Counted from the first letter of the stretch, positions 27,523-35,853 are shown. The stretch is 64,000 nucleotides of DNA from Hymenobacter setariae (GCF_007713685.1 NZ_VMRJ01000002.1:124001-188000), one strand, 5' to 3'. Notes: generated by a model from the letters alone, not told the origin. A program made the numbers and translations.

Positions 27523-28494
27523 GTGCAAACCGACCTTCCCAACCTCCTTCAGCAAGCTTTAAAAGAGCTTGACTACGGCCAGCAGCCGGCCGCCCTCTAC
27601 GACCCCATCCGTTACATCATGAGCCTTGGGGGGAAGCGCCTGCGCCCGCTCCTGACGCTGCTCAGCGGCCAGCTCTTTACCGATGACCTAGGGCCGCTGG
27701 TGAAGCCCGCCCTGGCTACCGAGGTCTTCCACAACTTTACCCTGGTGCACGACGACCTCATGGACCAGGCGCCCCTACGCCGCGGCCAGCCCACCGTGCA
27801 CGAGAAGTGGAACCCCAGCACGGCCATTCTCTCGGGCGATGTAATGCTGGTACGGGCCTATGAGCTGCTCTTCGAAAATGTACCCGTGACGGTGCTGCCC
27901 CAGGTACTGCGTCGCTTCTCGCAGACCGCTGCTGAGGTGTGTGAGGGCCAGCAGTGGGATATGAATTTCGAGACAGAAACTGGTGTCACCATTGCGCAGT
28001 ATCTCGATATGATTCGGTTGAAAACGGCCGTGCTCCTTGGCTTCGCCCTAGAGCTAGGGGCTGTGTTGGGCGGCGCTTCGGCCGACGATGCCGAGCACCT
28101 GCGGCAGTTCGGTACCGACATTGGCTTGGCCTTTCAGCTCCGCGACGACCTGCTCGACGTGTACGGCGATGCTGCCACGTTTGGTAAGCGGGTAGGGGGC
28201 GACATCATTTCCGACAAAAAAACCTATCTGCTCTTGACGGCCCAGGCGCAGGCCAACGCTACCCAGCAGGCGGCCCTAGCGCAGCACATCGGCCAGCCCG
28301 TTGCAGATGCTGAAGCCAAAGTGCAAGCCGTGCGCAACGTCTACGACGAGCTTAATATTCGCCCCCAGACGGAGGCCCTTATCAACCAATACTTCGAGGA
28401 CGCGCTGCAACACCTAGGTCGCATCAGCGCGCCTGCCACTCGCAAAGAGCCCTTACGCCAGTTGGCATTGCAGCTGCTCGAGCGCGAGTCGTAG
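27523..28494 (+). CDS. Polyprenyl diphosphate synthase (trans-prenyltransferase)
   Basis: 323 residues of the IspA/IspB family, which extends prenyl diphosphates with IPP; in Bacteroidota the long-chain product makes the menaquinone side chain. The first aspartate-rich motif DDLMD is at residues 77-81 and the second, DDLLD, at 208-212, both with the expected flanks (LVHDDLMDQ, FQLRDDLLDVYGD). GGKRLRPLL near residue 31 binds IPP. The GTG start follows a promoter element by 5 bp. Chain length cannot be read from sequence alone. Confidence 0.93.
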   Translation: MQTDLPNLLQQALKELDYGQQPAALYDPIRYIMSLGGKRLRPLLTLLSGQLFTDDLGPLVKPALATEVFHNFTLVHDDLMDQAPLRRGQPTVHEKWNPSTAILSGDVMLVRAYELLFENVPVTVLPQVLRRFSQTAAEVCEGQQWDMNFETETGVTIAQYLDMIRLKTAVLLGFALELGAVLGGASADDAEHLRQFGTDIGLAFQLRDDLLDVYGDAATFGKRVGGDIISDKKTYLLLTAQAQANATQQAALAQHIGQPVADAEAKVQAVRNVYDELNIRPQTEALINQYFEDALQHLGRISAPATRKEPLRQLALQLLERES

Positions 28495-28500
28495 CGTTGT

Positions 28501-28527
28501 AGAGCGGGCTACTAGCCCGCTCTTTTT
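28501..28527 (+). terminator. Terminator of the polyprenyl synthase gene
   Basis: A perfect 10-bp stem (28501-28510 and 28514-28523) is followed by five T, 6 bp after the stop. Confidence 0.85.
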
Positions 28528-28582
28528 GCTCATACTAATTGCCTACCTGCGGACCAAAACCCCGCGTCATCCCACCTTACTT

Positions 28583-29218
28583 ATGCCGCTCAATCCGCTC
28601 CTTATTCTGCTTGGTCTTACTGTAGCCGTGTCGGCCTACGCGTGGTCGAACCAAGAGCTAATGAATAACTGGATACTCGACCCCTACCAGATGAACCGCC
28701 GCGGAGGGCAGTGGTACCGCTTCATCACCTCCGGTTTTCTACACGCCGACTGGGGGCACCTGCTCTTCAACATGATTACCTTCTACTCGTTTGGTGGGCT
28801 GGCCCTGTCGGCCTTCACCTATCACCTAGGTGACACGCCCGGCATCCTCGCCTTTCTGGCGCTGTACCTAGGTGGTATTGTAGTATCCGACTTACCCACG
28901 TATTTCCGCCATCGCCACGACCCTGGCTACCGCAGTCTAGGGGCTTCGGGCGGGGTGGCCTCAGTGCTATTTGCGGGCATCTTGTTTCAGCCCATTAGTG
29001 GGATAGGAATGGTCTTTTTGCCAGGCCTCGAAATTCCAGCCTTTATCTGGGGCGTGCTTTACCTGATGTATTCCTACTACATGGGCCGTCGCCGGGGCGA
29101 TAATATCAACCACGATGCCCACTTCTATGGGGCACTATATGGAGTAGTGCTCACTGTGGCCTTATTACCTAATGTACTGCTCAGCTTTATTCAACAAGTA
29201 GCAGCTTTTAGATTTTAA
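28583..29218 (+). CDS. Rhomboid family intramembrane serine protease
   Basis: 211 residues from ATG 28583; the TTG at 28526 lies in the terminator tail of the previous gene. Six membrane helices are likely. Family marks are the HADWGHLLFNMI block, the catalytic serine in GASGG (Ser about 122) and the catalytic histidine in NHDAHFYGALYG (His about 180). Rhomboids cleave membrane-anchored substrates; the target is unknown. No extra soluble domain is present. Confidence 0.92.
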   Translation: MPLNPLLILLGLTVAVSAYAWSNQELMNNWILDPYQMNRRGGQWYRFITSGFLHADWGHLLFNMITFYSFGGLALSAFTYHLGDTPGILAFLALYLGGIVVSDLPTYFRHRHDPGYRSLGASGGVASVLFAGILFQPISGIGMVFLPGLEIPAFIWGVLYLMYSYYMGRRRGDNINHDAHFYGALYGVVLTVALLPNVLLSFIQQVAAFRF

Positions 29219-29316
29219 CTATCTGATTATTAAATATTTGAGGCTGAGTAGGTATCTAAGTGATAGTGAGCCGCGTACAGTACGCACATTCTTTCACCAA
29301 AATACCTTCTCCTCAC

Positions 29317-29589
29317 ATGAAATCTCTCCGCTCTTTCTCCGAACGCCTCCCCTTACTAGCCACCTTACTGTTACCCTTGCTGCTGCTTACTGCAAGCTGC
29401 TCCCGCTTTAATGCAGACGGTAGCTTAGCTCCTTGGGGTATCCTGCTTCTTATCCTGGATGTGCTGGCTATCATCAACGTATTTAATAAGCCTTGGGAAA
29501 TTGGCAAAAAACTAATTTGGGCCGCCATTATCTTCTTCTTTCCCTTCGGTGGTCTCATTCTGTATTACCTATTCGGCCGCAATAGCTAA
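29317..29589 (+). CDS. PLDc_N-domain membrane protein
   Basis: 90 residues from ATG 29317. A hydrophobic start ends in a lipobox-like LTASC (Cys 28), then two membrane segments with PWGILLLILDVLAIINVF and FPFGGLILYYLFGR, the pattern of the phospholipase D-nuclease N-terminal (PLDc_N) domain. Such short proteins have no known enzymatic role. Followed by a strong terminator. Confidence 0.8.
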   Translation: MKSLRSFSERLPLLATLLLPLLLLTASCSRFNADGSLAPWGILLLILDVLAIINVFNKPWEIGKKLIWAAIIFFFPFGGLILYYLFGRNS

Positions 29590-29604
29590 TAGTGCTAATC
29601 AATA

Positions 29605-29642
29605 AAAAGGGCCCCTTGCTATGCAGCAAGGGGCCCTTTTTT
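29605..29642. terminator. Bidirectional terminator
   Basis: A perfect 16-bp stem (29605-29620 and 29625-29640), A-rich before and T-rich after, between convergent genes (PLDc_N on plus, DUF2939 on minus). Confidence 0.9.
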
Positions 29643-29654
29643 GTGCAAGGAAGA

Positions 29655-30284
29655 TTAATGGCTACCTACCAAACGGTTCTTCTCTAGATGAGCTACCCCA
29701 CGCAGTAGGTTGGCAGTGTTTGTGATTTCTTTTACCTGCCAGTGGTCATCAGCCTGCTTCAGCAACTTCACTTCAAGTACCATCGTCGTGTCGTATTTAG
29801 GTTGTGTAAACTCTAAGCCGACCAGCGCTTCATCACCTTTCTCCGTCGTGTACTTGATGCCTTTGAATTGGCTATCGGCACCAACTACCCGTCCTGCCAA
29901 GCTCGTGAGCGAAAGGTTGACTAGTCGCTTAGGAGCCGCAGATGTTGCAGCTGCCAGCGAGCCAGTCTCAATGTATCGCTGCACTTCTTTGTGGGCAGCC
30001 TTTGCTAATTGTGGCTTCAAGAAGCGTAGCGCGCCATTCACTGCCAAGCTACCACCTGGTACTAGCGAAGTCAATATCGAGCCTTGGTTTGCTACATCAT
30101 CGACTAAGTGGCTGGTAAGCGCATCAACGTCTACGTAACGTTCAAAAGCAGCTAAATCGTGGGTTCTAGTAGCTGCTGCTGCTTGTAGTAGCGCATAGTT
30201 CGGACCCGATTTAAAGGAGTTATAATAGTAGTAGCCACCTGCCGCTAGGGCTAATAGAACCACAAAGAATATTAGTTTTTTCAT
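29655..30284 (-). CDS. DUF2939 family protein
   Basis: 209 residues. One N-terminal membrane anchor (KKLIFFVVLLALAAGGYYYY) is followed by a soluble domain resembling DUF2939: SGPNYALLQAAAATRTHD, FERYVDVDALTSHLVDD and FLKPQLAKAAHKEVQRYIE. It is probably anchored to the inner membrane facing the periplasm; function unknown. The gene is lower in GC than its neighbours. A 14-bp palindrome lies 16 bp upstream of its ATG. Confidence 0.78.
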   Translation of the reverse strand: MKKLIFFVVLLALAAGGYYYYNSFKSGPNYALLQAAAATRTHDLAAFERYVDVDALTSHLVDDVANQGSILTSLVPGGSLAVNGALRFLKPQLAKAAHKEVQRYIETGSLAAATSAAPKRLVNLSLTSLAGRVVGADSQFKGIKYTTEKGDEALVGLEFTQPKYDTTMVLEVKLLKQADDHWQVKEITNTANLLRGVAHLEKNRLVGSH

Positions 30285-30299
30285 ATTAAATGGAAAGTA

Positions 30300-30313
30300 G
30301 CACCACGTGGTGC
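30300..30313. promoter_or_regulatory. 14-bp perfect palindrome between divergent genes
   Basis: GCACCACGTGGTGC is perfectly self-complementary and sits between the divergent DUF2939 and GDPD genes, close to the DUF2939 start. It shares the CCACGTGG core of parS but not its flanks. It looks like a dimeric regulator site; the regulator is unknown. Confidence 0.4.
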
Positions 30314-30396
30314 CTCACAAATTTACCAATCTAGCTGCTTAGGTAGTGTAGAGCAGATGGAATGACCTGAGTAGCTTATTAGCGCGTACAGCGGAC

Positions 30397-31266
30397 ATGA
30401 GCAACAATAAATCAAGCCTTGGGCAGCATTACCGGCCCGAAGTGCATGGGCACCGCGGATGCCGTGGCCTACGCCCCGAAAACACGTTACCAGCCTTTCT
30501 GCACGCTGTGACACTAGGTGTGGATGTCATAGAACTGGACGTTGTCATTTCTCAAGACCACCAGGTAGTCGTTTCGCACGAGCCTTGGCTTGCGGCTAAC
30601 CTAGGGCGCAGCCCAATAGGAGAGATAATAGACCCTAAGCAAGAGCAGCAATTTAATTTATATCAGTTACCCTACAGCCTTATCAAAAGCTGCCCAGTAG
30701 GAGAGTGGCCGCACCCCAATTTTCCTGAGCAGCAACCAGTGCCTAGCTGCCGGCCCTTGCTGCGCGAAGTGCTGCACCAAGTTTCTACTTTAAGTCAGCA
30801 GCTAGGTCATACAGTAGGCTTCTCCGTGGAGATAAAATCATCACCAGTTGGTGATGATATTTTTCACCCAAGGCCAATGCAATTCGTCGACCTAGTAGTT
30901 TCTGAATTGCAAACCGCTGGCGCTATCGGCAGCACTACACTACTAAGCTTTGACGCGCGGATTCTACAGGCTGCTCGGCAATCCTATCCCGATTTGGCAC
31001 TGTGCTTACTCATCGAAGACCACCTGCCTGCTGTCACCATGCTGTTCCTTGACCTAGGGTTTGAACCCGAAGTTCTCGGTCCAGATTTCCAATTGCTCTC
31101 AGCTAGCCTGGTACAGAGCATTCGCAATAGCTATCCTAACCTCCGGTTGGTACCATGGACAGTTAATACGCAAGCTGAACTGATGACGGTCCTGAAATGG
31201 CAACCCAATGGCATTACTACCGATTATCCAGACCGCCTGTTGGCTTTGCTCGACGTGTATAATTAG
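30397..31266 (+). CDS. Glycerophosphodiester phosphodiesterase
   Basis: 289 residues of the GDPD TIM-barrel family, which hydrolyses glycerophosphodiesters to glycerol-3-phosphate and an alcohol. Catalytic features are GHRGCRGLRPENTLPAF (His-Arg and Glu-Asn, residues about 18-34), VIELDVVISQD and the second His in VSHEPWL, then VEIKSS in the middle and a terminal VNTQAELMTVLKWQPNGITTDYP. No signal peptide is evident, suggesting a cytoplasmic enzyme. Confidence 0.92.
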   Translation: MSNNKSSLGQHYRPEVHGHRGCRGLRPENTLPAFLHAVTLGVDVIELDVVISQDHQVVVSHEPWLAANLGRSPIGEIIDPKQEQQFNLYQLPYSLIKSCPVGEWPHPNFPEQQPVPSCRPLLREVLHQVSTLSQQLGHTVGFSVEIKSSPVGDDIFHPRPMQFVDLVVSELQTAGAIGSTTLLSFDARILQAARQSYPDLALCLLIEDHLPAVTMLFLDLGFEPEVLGPDFQLLSASLVQSIRNSYPNLRLVPWTVNTQAELMTVLKWQPNGITTDYPDRLLALLDVYN

Positions 31267-31269
31267 TAG

Positions 31270-31476
31270 AGATGGAATAGTTACACGTATACTGTTCGTA
31301 AAGCCAATTTGTGTAACATAATGTGATAATGATACACTGTATCTGTTTGTAAAGATAAAGATTCAGGTGTTACACATGATAGTTGTAATCTGTTTGGTGA
31401 TACAGAATTTTATATCTATAAATTAGGTTTACACTTTGATGTATTACATATTTGTTTGTAATAAATAATTTCATCC
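31270..31476. promoter_or_regulatory. AT-rich leader with repeated TGTTACA/GATACA words
   Basis: This 207-bp gap is much more AT-rich than its surroundings. It carries GTTACAC at 31280-31286 and its inverse GTGTAAC at 31311-31317, the palindrome GATACACTGTATC at 31331-31343, the odd palindrome GTGTTACAC at 31367-31375 and GATACA at 31399-31404. The words suggest an operator array, plausibly for the HTH protein encoded directly downstream (autoregulation). This is inferred from position. Confidence 0.45.
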
Positions 31477-31875
31477 ATGCTCCACCAAGGCGAAATAGTG
31501 CAGGAAGCTATCAAGAATAGCGGTATTTCCATCACGCGTATAGTGGAGGAGCTAGGAATAACACGACCTACCATCTATCGTAAATTCAAAGATGATACAC
31601 TTGATGCTAAATTTGTAAGGCGAATAGGCGAAATAATAGGACACGATTTCGCACAAGACTTTACAATGCCCGAACAATCATCTTTGCCTTTTGTATCATC
31701 AGTATCCAAAAGCTATGTTACACAATCTGTTGTATCGCCTGTAACACCCCGTGTAACAACCTCACAAGTATCTGATTTAGATGCTTCTCATCAGCTTTTA
31801 GCCTTGCAAGGCAAGTATATTGCCCTACTAGAGGCCTATAATGAACTACTACTAAAAGTGTACGGACCAAAATGA
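31477..31875 (+). CDS. Helix-turn-helix DNA-binding protein
   Basis: 132 residues. Residues about 5-60 form a Cro/XRE- or AraC-like helix-turn-helix: VQEAIKNSGISITRIVEELG, then ITRPTIYRKFKDD as the recognition helix region. The middle is low-complexity and Val/Thr/Ser-rich (SVVSPVTPRVTTSQ), and the C-terminus (about 105-130) is helical and may form a coiled-coil dimer. Codon use is AT-richer than neighbours, and the word GTAACA/GTATC recurs inside the gene as in its leader. The stop codon overlaps the parS-like palindrome. The target is unknown. Confidence 0.75.
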   Translation: MLHQGEIVQEAIKNSGISITRIVEELGITRPTIYRKFKDDTLDAKFVRRIGEIIGHDFAQDFTMPEQSSLPFVSSVSKSYVTQSVVSPVTPRVTTSQVSDLDASHQLLALQGKYIALLEAYNELLLKVYGPK

Positions 31876-31910
31876 ACGAAAATGTTTCACGTGGAACATT
31901 TTCGTTCATT
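31871..31910. other. parS-like centromere site within a 40-bp palindrome
   Basis: TGTTTCACGTGGAACA at 31883-31898 fits the chromosomal ParB-binding consensus TGTTnCACGTGnAACA. Its two arms extend into a 40-bp palindrome (31871-31910) with only one mismatched pair at the centre. It lies about 25 kb from the proposed origin, as expected for parS, and overlaps the stop of the HTH gene. It could also form an RNA hairpin, but there is no long T run. The 245-bp gap to 32120 shows nothing else. Confidence 0.85.
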
Positions 31911-32120
31911 TGTGCGATACAGCCTTACCGTTGTATGTGAAGAATGATTACAGGTCGTCTATTAACCAATGCTGGTCAGGATGTATGCCCAATGCAGATG
32001 GTATTCAAACAGCACCCATAACGAGATAGACGCTCAAGTTGCGACTCACTATAGCCAGCGTGCTATGAAGCCAAAGATGTGCTGTTCCTTCTTTCCTAAA
32101 GGAATACACCTCTTGACTGT

Positions 32121-32438
32121 CTAAAGAAAAATAACCTCCGTTACAGCTTGTTCTCCCACCTCAGCATTGAGTAGTTCAAGCACCCTAGTCTTCGCCATCA
32201 CAAGCTCGTGCTTGAGAGGAGCCGAAGTGAGACGCACAAAGAGCTTGCCCTTGCTTACATAGACCTCTTTAGTTTTCTGCGCAACTGCTTTGCCCATGAC
32301 GCGTTCCCAACTGGCTACAACGGTTACTTCATTTAGTTTGCCACCTAGGCGATAGGCTCGAACTAGGGCTTCTAATCCCTCCTTGAGCGGAATAATATCG
32401 GCCCGACGTGAGGAGGCAGAAGGAAAAGGCTTTTTCAT
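32121..32438 (-). CDS. DUF721 / DciA-like protein
   Basis: About 105 residues from the ATG at 32438 (MKKPFPSASS); a longer start at 32465 is less likely. The core (PLKEGLEALVRAYRLGGKL, VVASWERVMGKAVAQKT, KLFVRLTSAPLKHELVMAK) matches DUF721, the family of DciA. DciA is the ancestral loader of the replicative helicase DnaB in bacteria lacking DnaC/DnaI. It is transcribed after recF on the minus strand, with 110 bp between them, as often seen. Family assignment is good; helicase loading is inferred from the family. Confidence 0.82.
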   Translation of the reverse strand: MKKPFPSASSRRADIIPLKEGLEALVRAYRLGGKLNEVTVVASWERVMGKAVAQKTKEVYVSKGKLFVRLTSAPLKHELVMAKTRVLELLNAEVGEQAVTEVIFL

Positions 32439-32548
32439 AGGACAAAAGGCGAGTAACGAAAGCAAAAGACGTACTAGCCATTCGTAGCAGCACTAGCAAA
32501 CTGGAAGGCAAAATTACATTGCCTATGGCCTGCAACTTTCTGCTAAGA

Positions 32549-33691
32549 TTAAATAGGAGTAACAGAACCAGCTTGCACTCGAAAGCGACGAATGTCACTG
32601 CTTATGCCAGCTAGGGCTTGGTCGGTTCGGCTAAGGCTCGTATCCGTGATAAAGACCTGCCCGAAGGTGTGTTCGGCCACAAGCTGTAGCAGCCGCGCGA
32701 TGCGCTTGTCGTCGAGCCGGTCGAAGATGTCATCGAGCAATAGTAGGGGTTTACTAGCTGCCAGGCTATCCATAGAGGCGGTTGCCGGATGCGTACGATT
32801 AGCGAGCATTTCAAACTGGGCTAGCTTCAAAGCAATAACAAATGATTTTTGCTGTCCTTGCGAGGCATAAGTCTTGACGGGTAGCTCATCCATCAAAAAG
32901 ATGAAATCATCACGATGTGGTCCCACATTACTGCGCTGCATGGCTAAGTCACGGCGCTCATTAGCTAGCAGAAGATGTCGGAAGTTTTGTCCCGGCAGCT
33001 GGCTTTTGTAAACTAGTGAAACGACTTCACGTCCCTCTGCCAGCTGTTGATAATGGTTTTGGAATACAGGAGTAAACTCAAGTAAAAAGCTAGCCCGCAT
33101 AGCCGACAGTTGTTCTCCGATAGGCGCCAACTGGTCGTCGAGCGCTTGCAGATATAGTACATCAAAGCCATGACTGCCACTAGGCTGCTTCAGTGTAGCA
33201 TTGCGTTGACGTAGTAAGCCATTATACTGAATGAGCAGTTGCAGAAAGTCAGCGTCCAACTGTGATTGTAGGCTGTCAAAGTAGCGCCGTCGCTCTTCAC
33301 TGCCTTGCCTTATTAAATCAGTATCATAAGGTGAAATGAGCACAGCTGGATAGCGGCCAATGTGGTCGGCCATGCGCTCATAGGGTTGCTTATCGTGCGT
33401 GAGCGTTTTTTTTTGACCTAGGCGCAGGCTGACTTGAATAGTTTCGGGGCGGTCGAGTAGGGGTGAGGTAAACTTGCCCTTCACTACAAAGAAGTCAGCC
33501 CCTTGCTTAATGCTTTGAGCATCGAGCGTAGTAAAAGCACTCTTAGTGAGTGCTAAGTAATGAATAGCGTCAAGTAAATTGGTTTTGCCGCTGCCGTTGT
33601 CCCCAATGAAACAATTAATACCAGGACTCAGACTTAAAGAAGCTTCGTCGTAGTTTTTGAAAAACAGCAAGTGGAGCTGGTCGAGGGTCAT
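32549..33691 (-). CDS. recF: DNA replication and repair protein RecF
   Basis: About 380 residues from ATG 33691; the TTG at 33715 is less likely. An SMC-like ATPase that loads RecA at gaps with RecO/RecR. Walker A is GDNGSGKTN with the following LLDAIHYLAL (about residues 28-46), the signature region is ASQGQQKSFVIALKLAQF and the Walker B/D-loop is LLLLDDIFDRLDD. It is upstream of the DciA-like gene and close to parS. Unlike in many bacteria, dnaA and dnaN are not adjacent. Confidence 0.95.
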   Translation of the reverse strand: MTLDQLHLLFFKNYDEASLSLSPGINCFIGDNGSGKTNLLDAIHYLALTKSAFTTLDAQSIKQGADFFVVKGKFTSPLLDRPETIQVSLRLGQKKTLTHDKQPYERMADHIGRYPAVLISPYDTDLIRQGSEERRRYFDSLQSQLDADFLQLLIQYNGLLRQRNATLKQPSGSHGFDVLYLQALDDQLAPIGEQLSAMRASFLLEFTPVFQNHYQQLAEGREVVSLVYKSQLPGQNFRHLLLANERRDLAMQRSNVGPHRDDFIFLMDELPVKTYASQGQQKSFVIALKLAQFEMLANRTHPATASMDSLAASKPLLLLDDIFDRLDDKRIARLLQLVAEHTFGQVFITDTSLSRTDQALAGISSDIRRFRVQAGSVTPI

Positions 33692-33722
33692 TAAGGGCGG
33701 TTGGGGAGAGTGCAAAATGATA

Positions 33723-33750
33723 TTACGTAACTACGGAGAGAATTACGTAA
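33723..33750. promoter_or_regulatory. Twin TTACGTAA palindromes (candidate operator)
   Basis: Two identical 8-bp palindromes TTACGTAA at 33723-33730 and 33743-33750 are exactly 20 bp apart (two helical turns), in the 95-bp divergent gap between recF and pdhA. That spacing puts both sites on the same DNA face. The regulator is unknown. Confidence 0.45.
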
Positions 33751-33786
33751 TTTCGCCCTCCCAACGCGAAATTATAACCCCAGATT

Positions 33787-34971
33787 ATGGCGGAGTCGAA
33801 AGTAAAGGATGCGTCTAAGGTTGGCGCCAATGGCAGCAATGGTGGTGCGTCTGCATCAACACCCAAAGCCGTCGATGCAACTACGGGCGTAGAAACCGTG
33901 CAGCAGCCCGCAGTAGAAGTACTGCCTGACGCGCACGCTGGCGATAATCCCGCCAACGAGCCCAAGGCTACTTCGCCCGCTGAGCCGAAGTTCTCTAAGG
34001 AGACCTACATGACTTGGTACGAGCAAATGCAGCTCATTCGCAAGTTTGAGGAAAAAACTGGTCAGCTTTATGGCCAGCAAAAAATCAAAGGCTTTTGCCA
34101 CCTCTATATTGGCCAAGAGGCTTGTATAGCTGGGGCAGTGTCGGCACTAGAAAAAGGCGATAAGTACATCACCGCATACCGCGACCACGCTCACCCTTTA
34201 GCACTGGGTACATCACCCAATGCTGTAATGGCAGAGATGTTCGCTAAAGTTACCGGCTGCTCGAAAGGCAAAGGTGGCTCGATGCACATGTTCGATAAAG
34301 AGGTTGGCTTCATGGGCGGCCACGGTATCGTGGGTGCACAAGTGCCGATGGGTGCAGGTATTGCTTTTGCTGAGAAGTACAATAAAACCGGCAAGCTCTG
34401 CATCTGCTACATGGGTGACGGGGCCGTGCGCCAGGGTGCCTTGCACGAGGCCTTCAACATGGCCATGTTGTGGAAGCTGCCCGTGATTTTTGTAGTCGAA
34501 AACAACGGCTACGCAATGGGTACGTCGGTAAAGCGTACTTCTAACGTAACTGAGCTTTATCACATCGGCCGGGGCTATGATATGCCTTCGGAGCCCGTGA
34601 ACGCTATGAACGTAGAGGATGTGCACGATGCTGTAGCTCGTGCTGCCGAGCGCGCCCGTGCTGGTGAAGGCCCCACTTTCCTAGAGTTCAAAACCTACCG
34701 CTACAAAGGTCACTCCATGAGCGACCCCATGAAATATCGCACTAAGGAGGAACTTGAAGAGTACCGCCAGCGTGATACCATCGAGGCGGTGCGTCACACC
34801 ATCTTGACCAACAATATGGCTACGGAAGATGACCTAGCAGCCATTGATGAAAAGATAAAGGCGCGGGTGCTAGAGGCAGTAGAGTTTGCCGAAAACTCTC
34901 CTTACCCCGAGGCAGCCGAACTGTACGAGGACGTATACGTGCAGAACGATTACCCTTACATTCACGATTAA
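33787..34971 (+). CDS. pdhA: Pyruvate dehydrogenase E1 component, alpha subunit
   Basis: 394 residues. With the beta subunit it decarboxylates pyruvate using thiamine diphosphate and passes the acetyl group to E2. The ThDP motif runs GDGAVRQGALHEAFNMAML to VVENN (about residues 210-240), preceded by the YRDHAHPLALG and GSMHMF blocks. The phosphorylation-loop-like YRYKGHSMSDP is present. An unusual N-terminal extension of about 65 residues, rich in Ala/Pro/Ser, precedes the conserved start (KETYMTWYEQMQLIRKFEE). The beta subunit and E2/E3 genes are not adjacent. A branched-chain 2-oxoacid E1 alpha is a less likely alternative. Confidence 0.92.
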   Translation: MAESKVKDASKVGANGSNGGASASTPKAVDATTGVETVQQPAVEVLPDAHAGDNPANEPKATSPAEPKFSKETYMTWYEQMQLIRKFEEKTGQLYGQQKIKGFCHLYIGQEACIAGAVSALEKGDKYITAYRDHAHPLALGTSPNAVMAEMFAKVTGCSKGKGGSMHMFDKEVGFMGGHGIVGAQVPMGAGIAFAEKYNKTGKLCICYMGDGAVRQGALHEAFNMAMLWKLPVIFVVENNGYAMGTSVKRTSNVTELYHIGRGYDMPSEPVNAMNVEDVHDAVARAAERARAGEGPTFLEFKTYRYKGHSMSDPMKYRTKEELEEYRQRDTIEAVRHTILTNNMATEDDLAAIDEKIKARVLEAVEFAENSPYPEAAELYEDVYVQNDYPYIHD

Positions 34972-35065
34972 GTAGATTAATTGACACCCGGCTGGCGCAC
35001 CTTCGCACTAGCCTTATCTGCGGCGCGGCTCCCCTACGAGCCGCGCCGTTGAGCTATCCTAGCTG

Positions 35066-35830
35066 ATGTCTAAAATTCCTTATACCGGCAAAACGCCGGG
35101 AGCTCGCCAGCCCGTCCGCCCAGTGTCGACCGACCCGCTAGCTCCGGCCGAAGAAAACTACGTAACCGAGAACCCGCTGCTCGAAGACCCCGATGCGTTA
35201 GCTGCTCGCTTAGCCGACTCGGAGGACTTTATACGTCGCAATCGTACGGTACTGCTCGCCGTGTTGGCCGCAGTGGTGCTAGCTGTAGGAGGTTTTTTTG
35301 GCTACAACTATTGGAAGGGCCAGCAGAACACACAGGCGCAAGCTGCTATGTTTCGAGCCGTCGACAATTGGGAAGCTGACTCACTGAAGCCAGCGTTGCA
35401 AGGAGATGGCAAGCTGCCGGGTCTAAACCGCGTAGCTAGCGAGTATGGTAGCACCAAAGCTGGTAATCTCGCTAACTTCTACGCTGGGGTAGCACTACTC
35501 AAGCAGGGCAAGTTTCAGGATGCCTACAACGCGCTCGATAAGTTTAGCTCCGATGACTATTTAGTGCAGTCGCGGGCTTACTCACTGATGGGTGATGCAC
35601 AGCTAGAGCTTAATAAGCCTAAGGAAGCAGCTGACCTATACGGCAAGGCAGCCGACCACAAGGCCAACGAGTATTTCACGCCTGGCTACTTGCTAAAGCA
35701 AGGCGTAGCTCTGGAAGCTGCAAAGGATAATGGCGCGGCTATTAAGGCTTATGACCGCATTCTGGATGACTATGCTACTTCACAAGAAGCAGCAGAAGCG
35801 CGGCAAGCCAAAGCGCGCCTACAGCAGTAG
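35066..35830 (+). CDS. Membrane-anchored tetratricopeptide repeat protein (YfgM-like)
   Basis: 254 residues. A cytoplasmic N-terminus of about 70 residues is followed by one membrane helix (TVLLAVLAAVVLAVGGFFGY) and a periplasmic TPR domain: AGNLANFYAGVALLKQGKFQ, then AYSLMGDAQLELNKPKEAAD, then LEAAKDNGAAIKAYDRILDD. The layout resembles YfgM, an ancillary SecYEG/periplasmic chaperone-network protein. The function here is inferred. A terminator-like hairpin follows. Confidence 0.82.
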   Translation: MSKIPYTGKTPGARQPVRPVSTDPLAPAEENYVTENPLLEDPDALAARLADSEDFIRRNRTVLLAVLAAVVLAVGGFFGYNYWKGQQNTQAQAAMFRAVDNWEADSLKPALQGDGKLPGLNRVASEYGSTKAGNLANFYAGVALLKQGKFQDAYNALDKFSSDDYLVQSRAYSLMGDAQLELNKPKEAADLYGKAADHKANEYFTPGYLLKQGVALEAAKDNGAAIKAYDRILDDYATSQEAAEARQAKARLQQ

Positions 35831-35853
35831 CAATCGTTAAATTGCGTAGTTCA

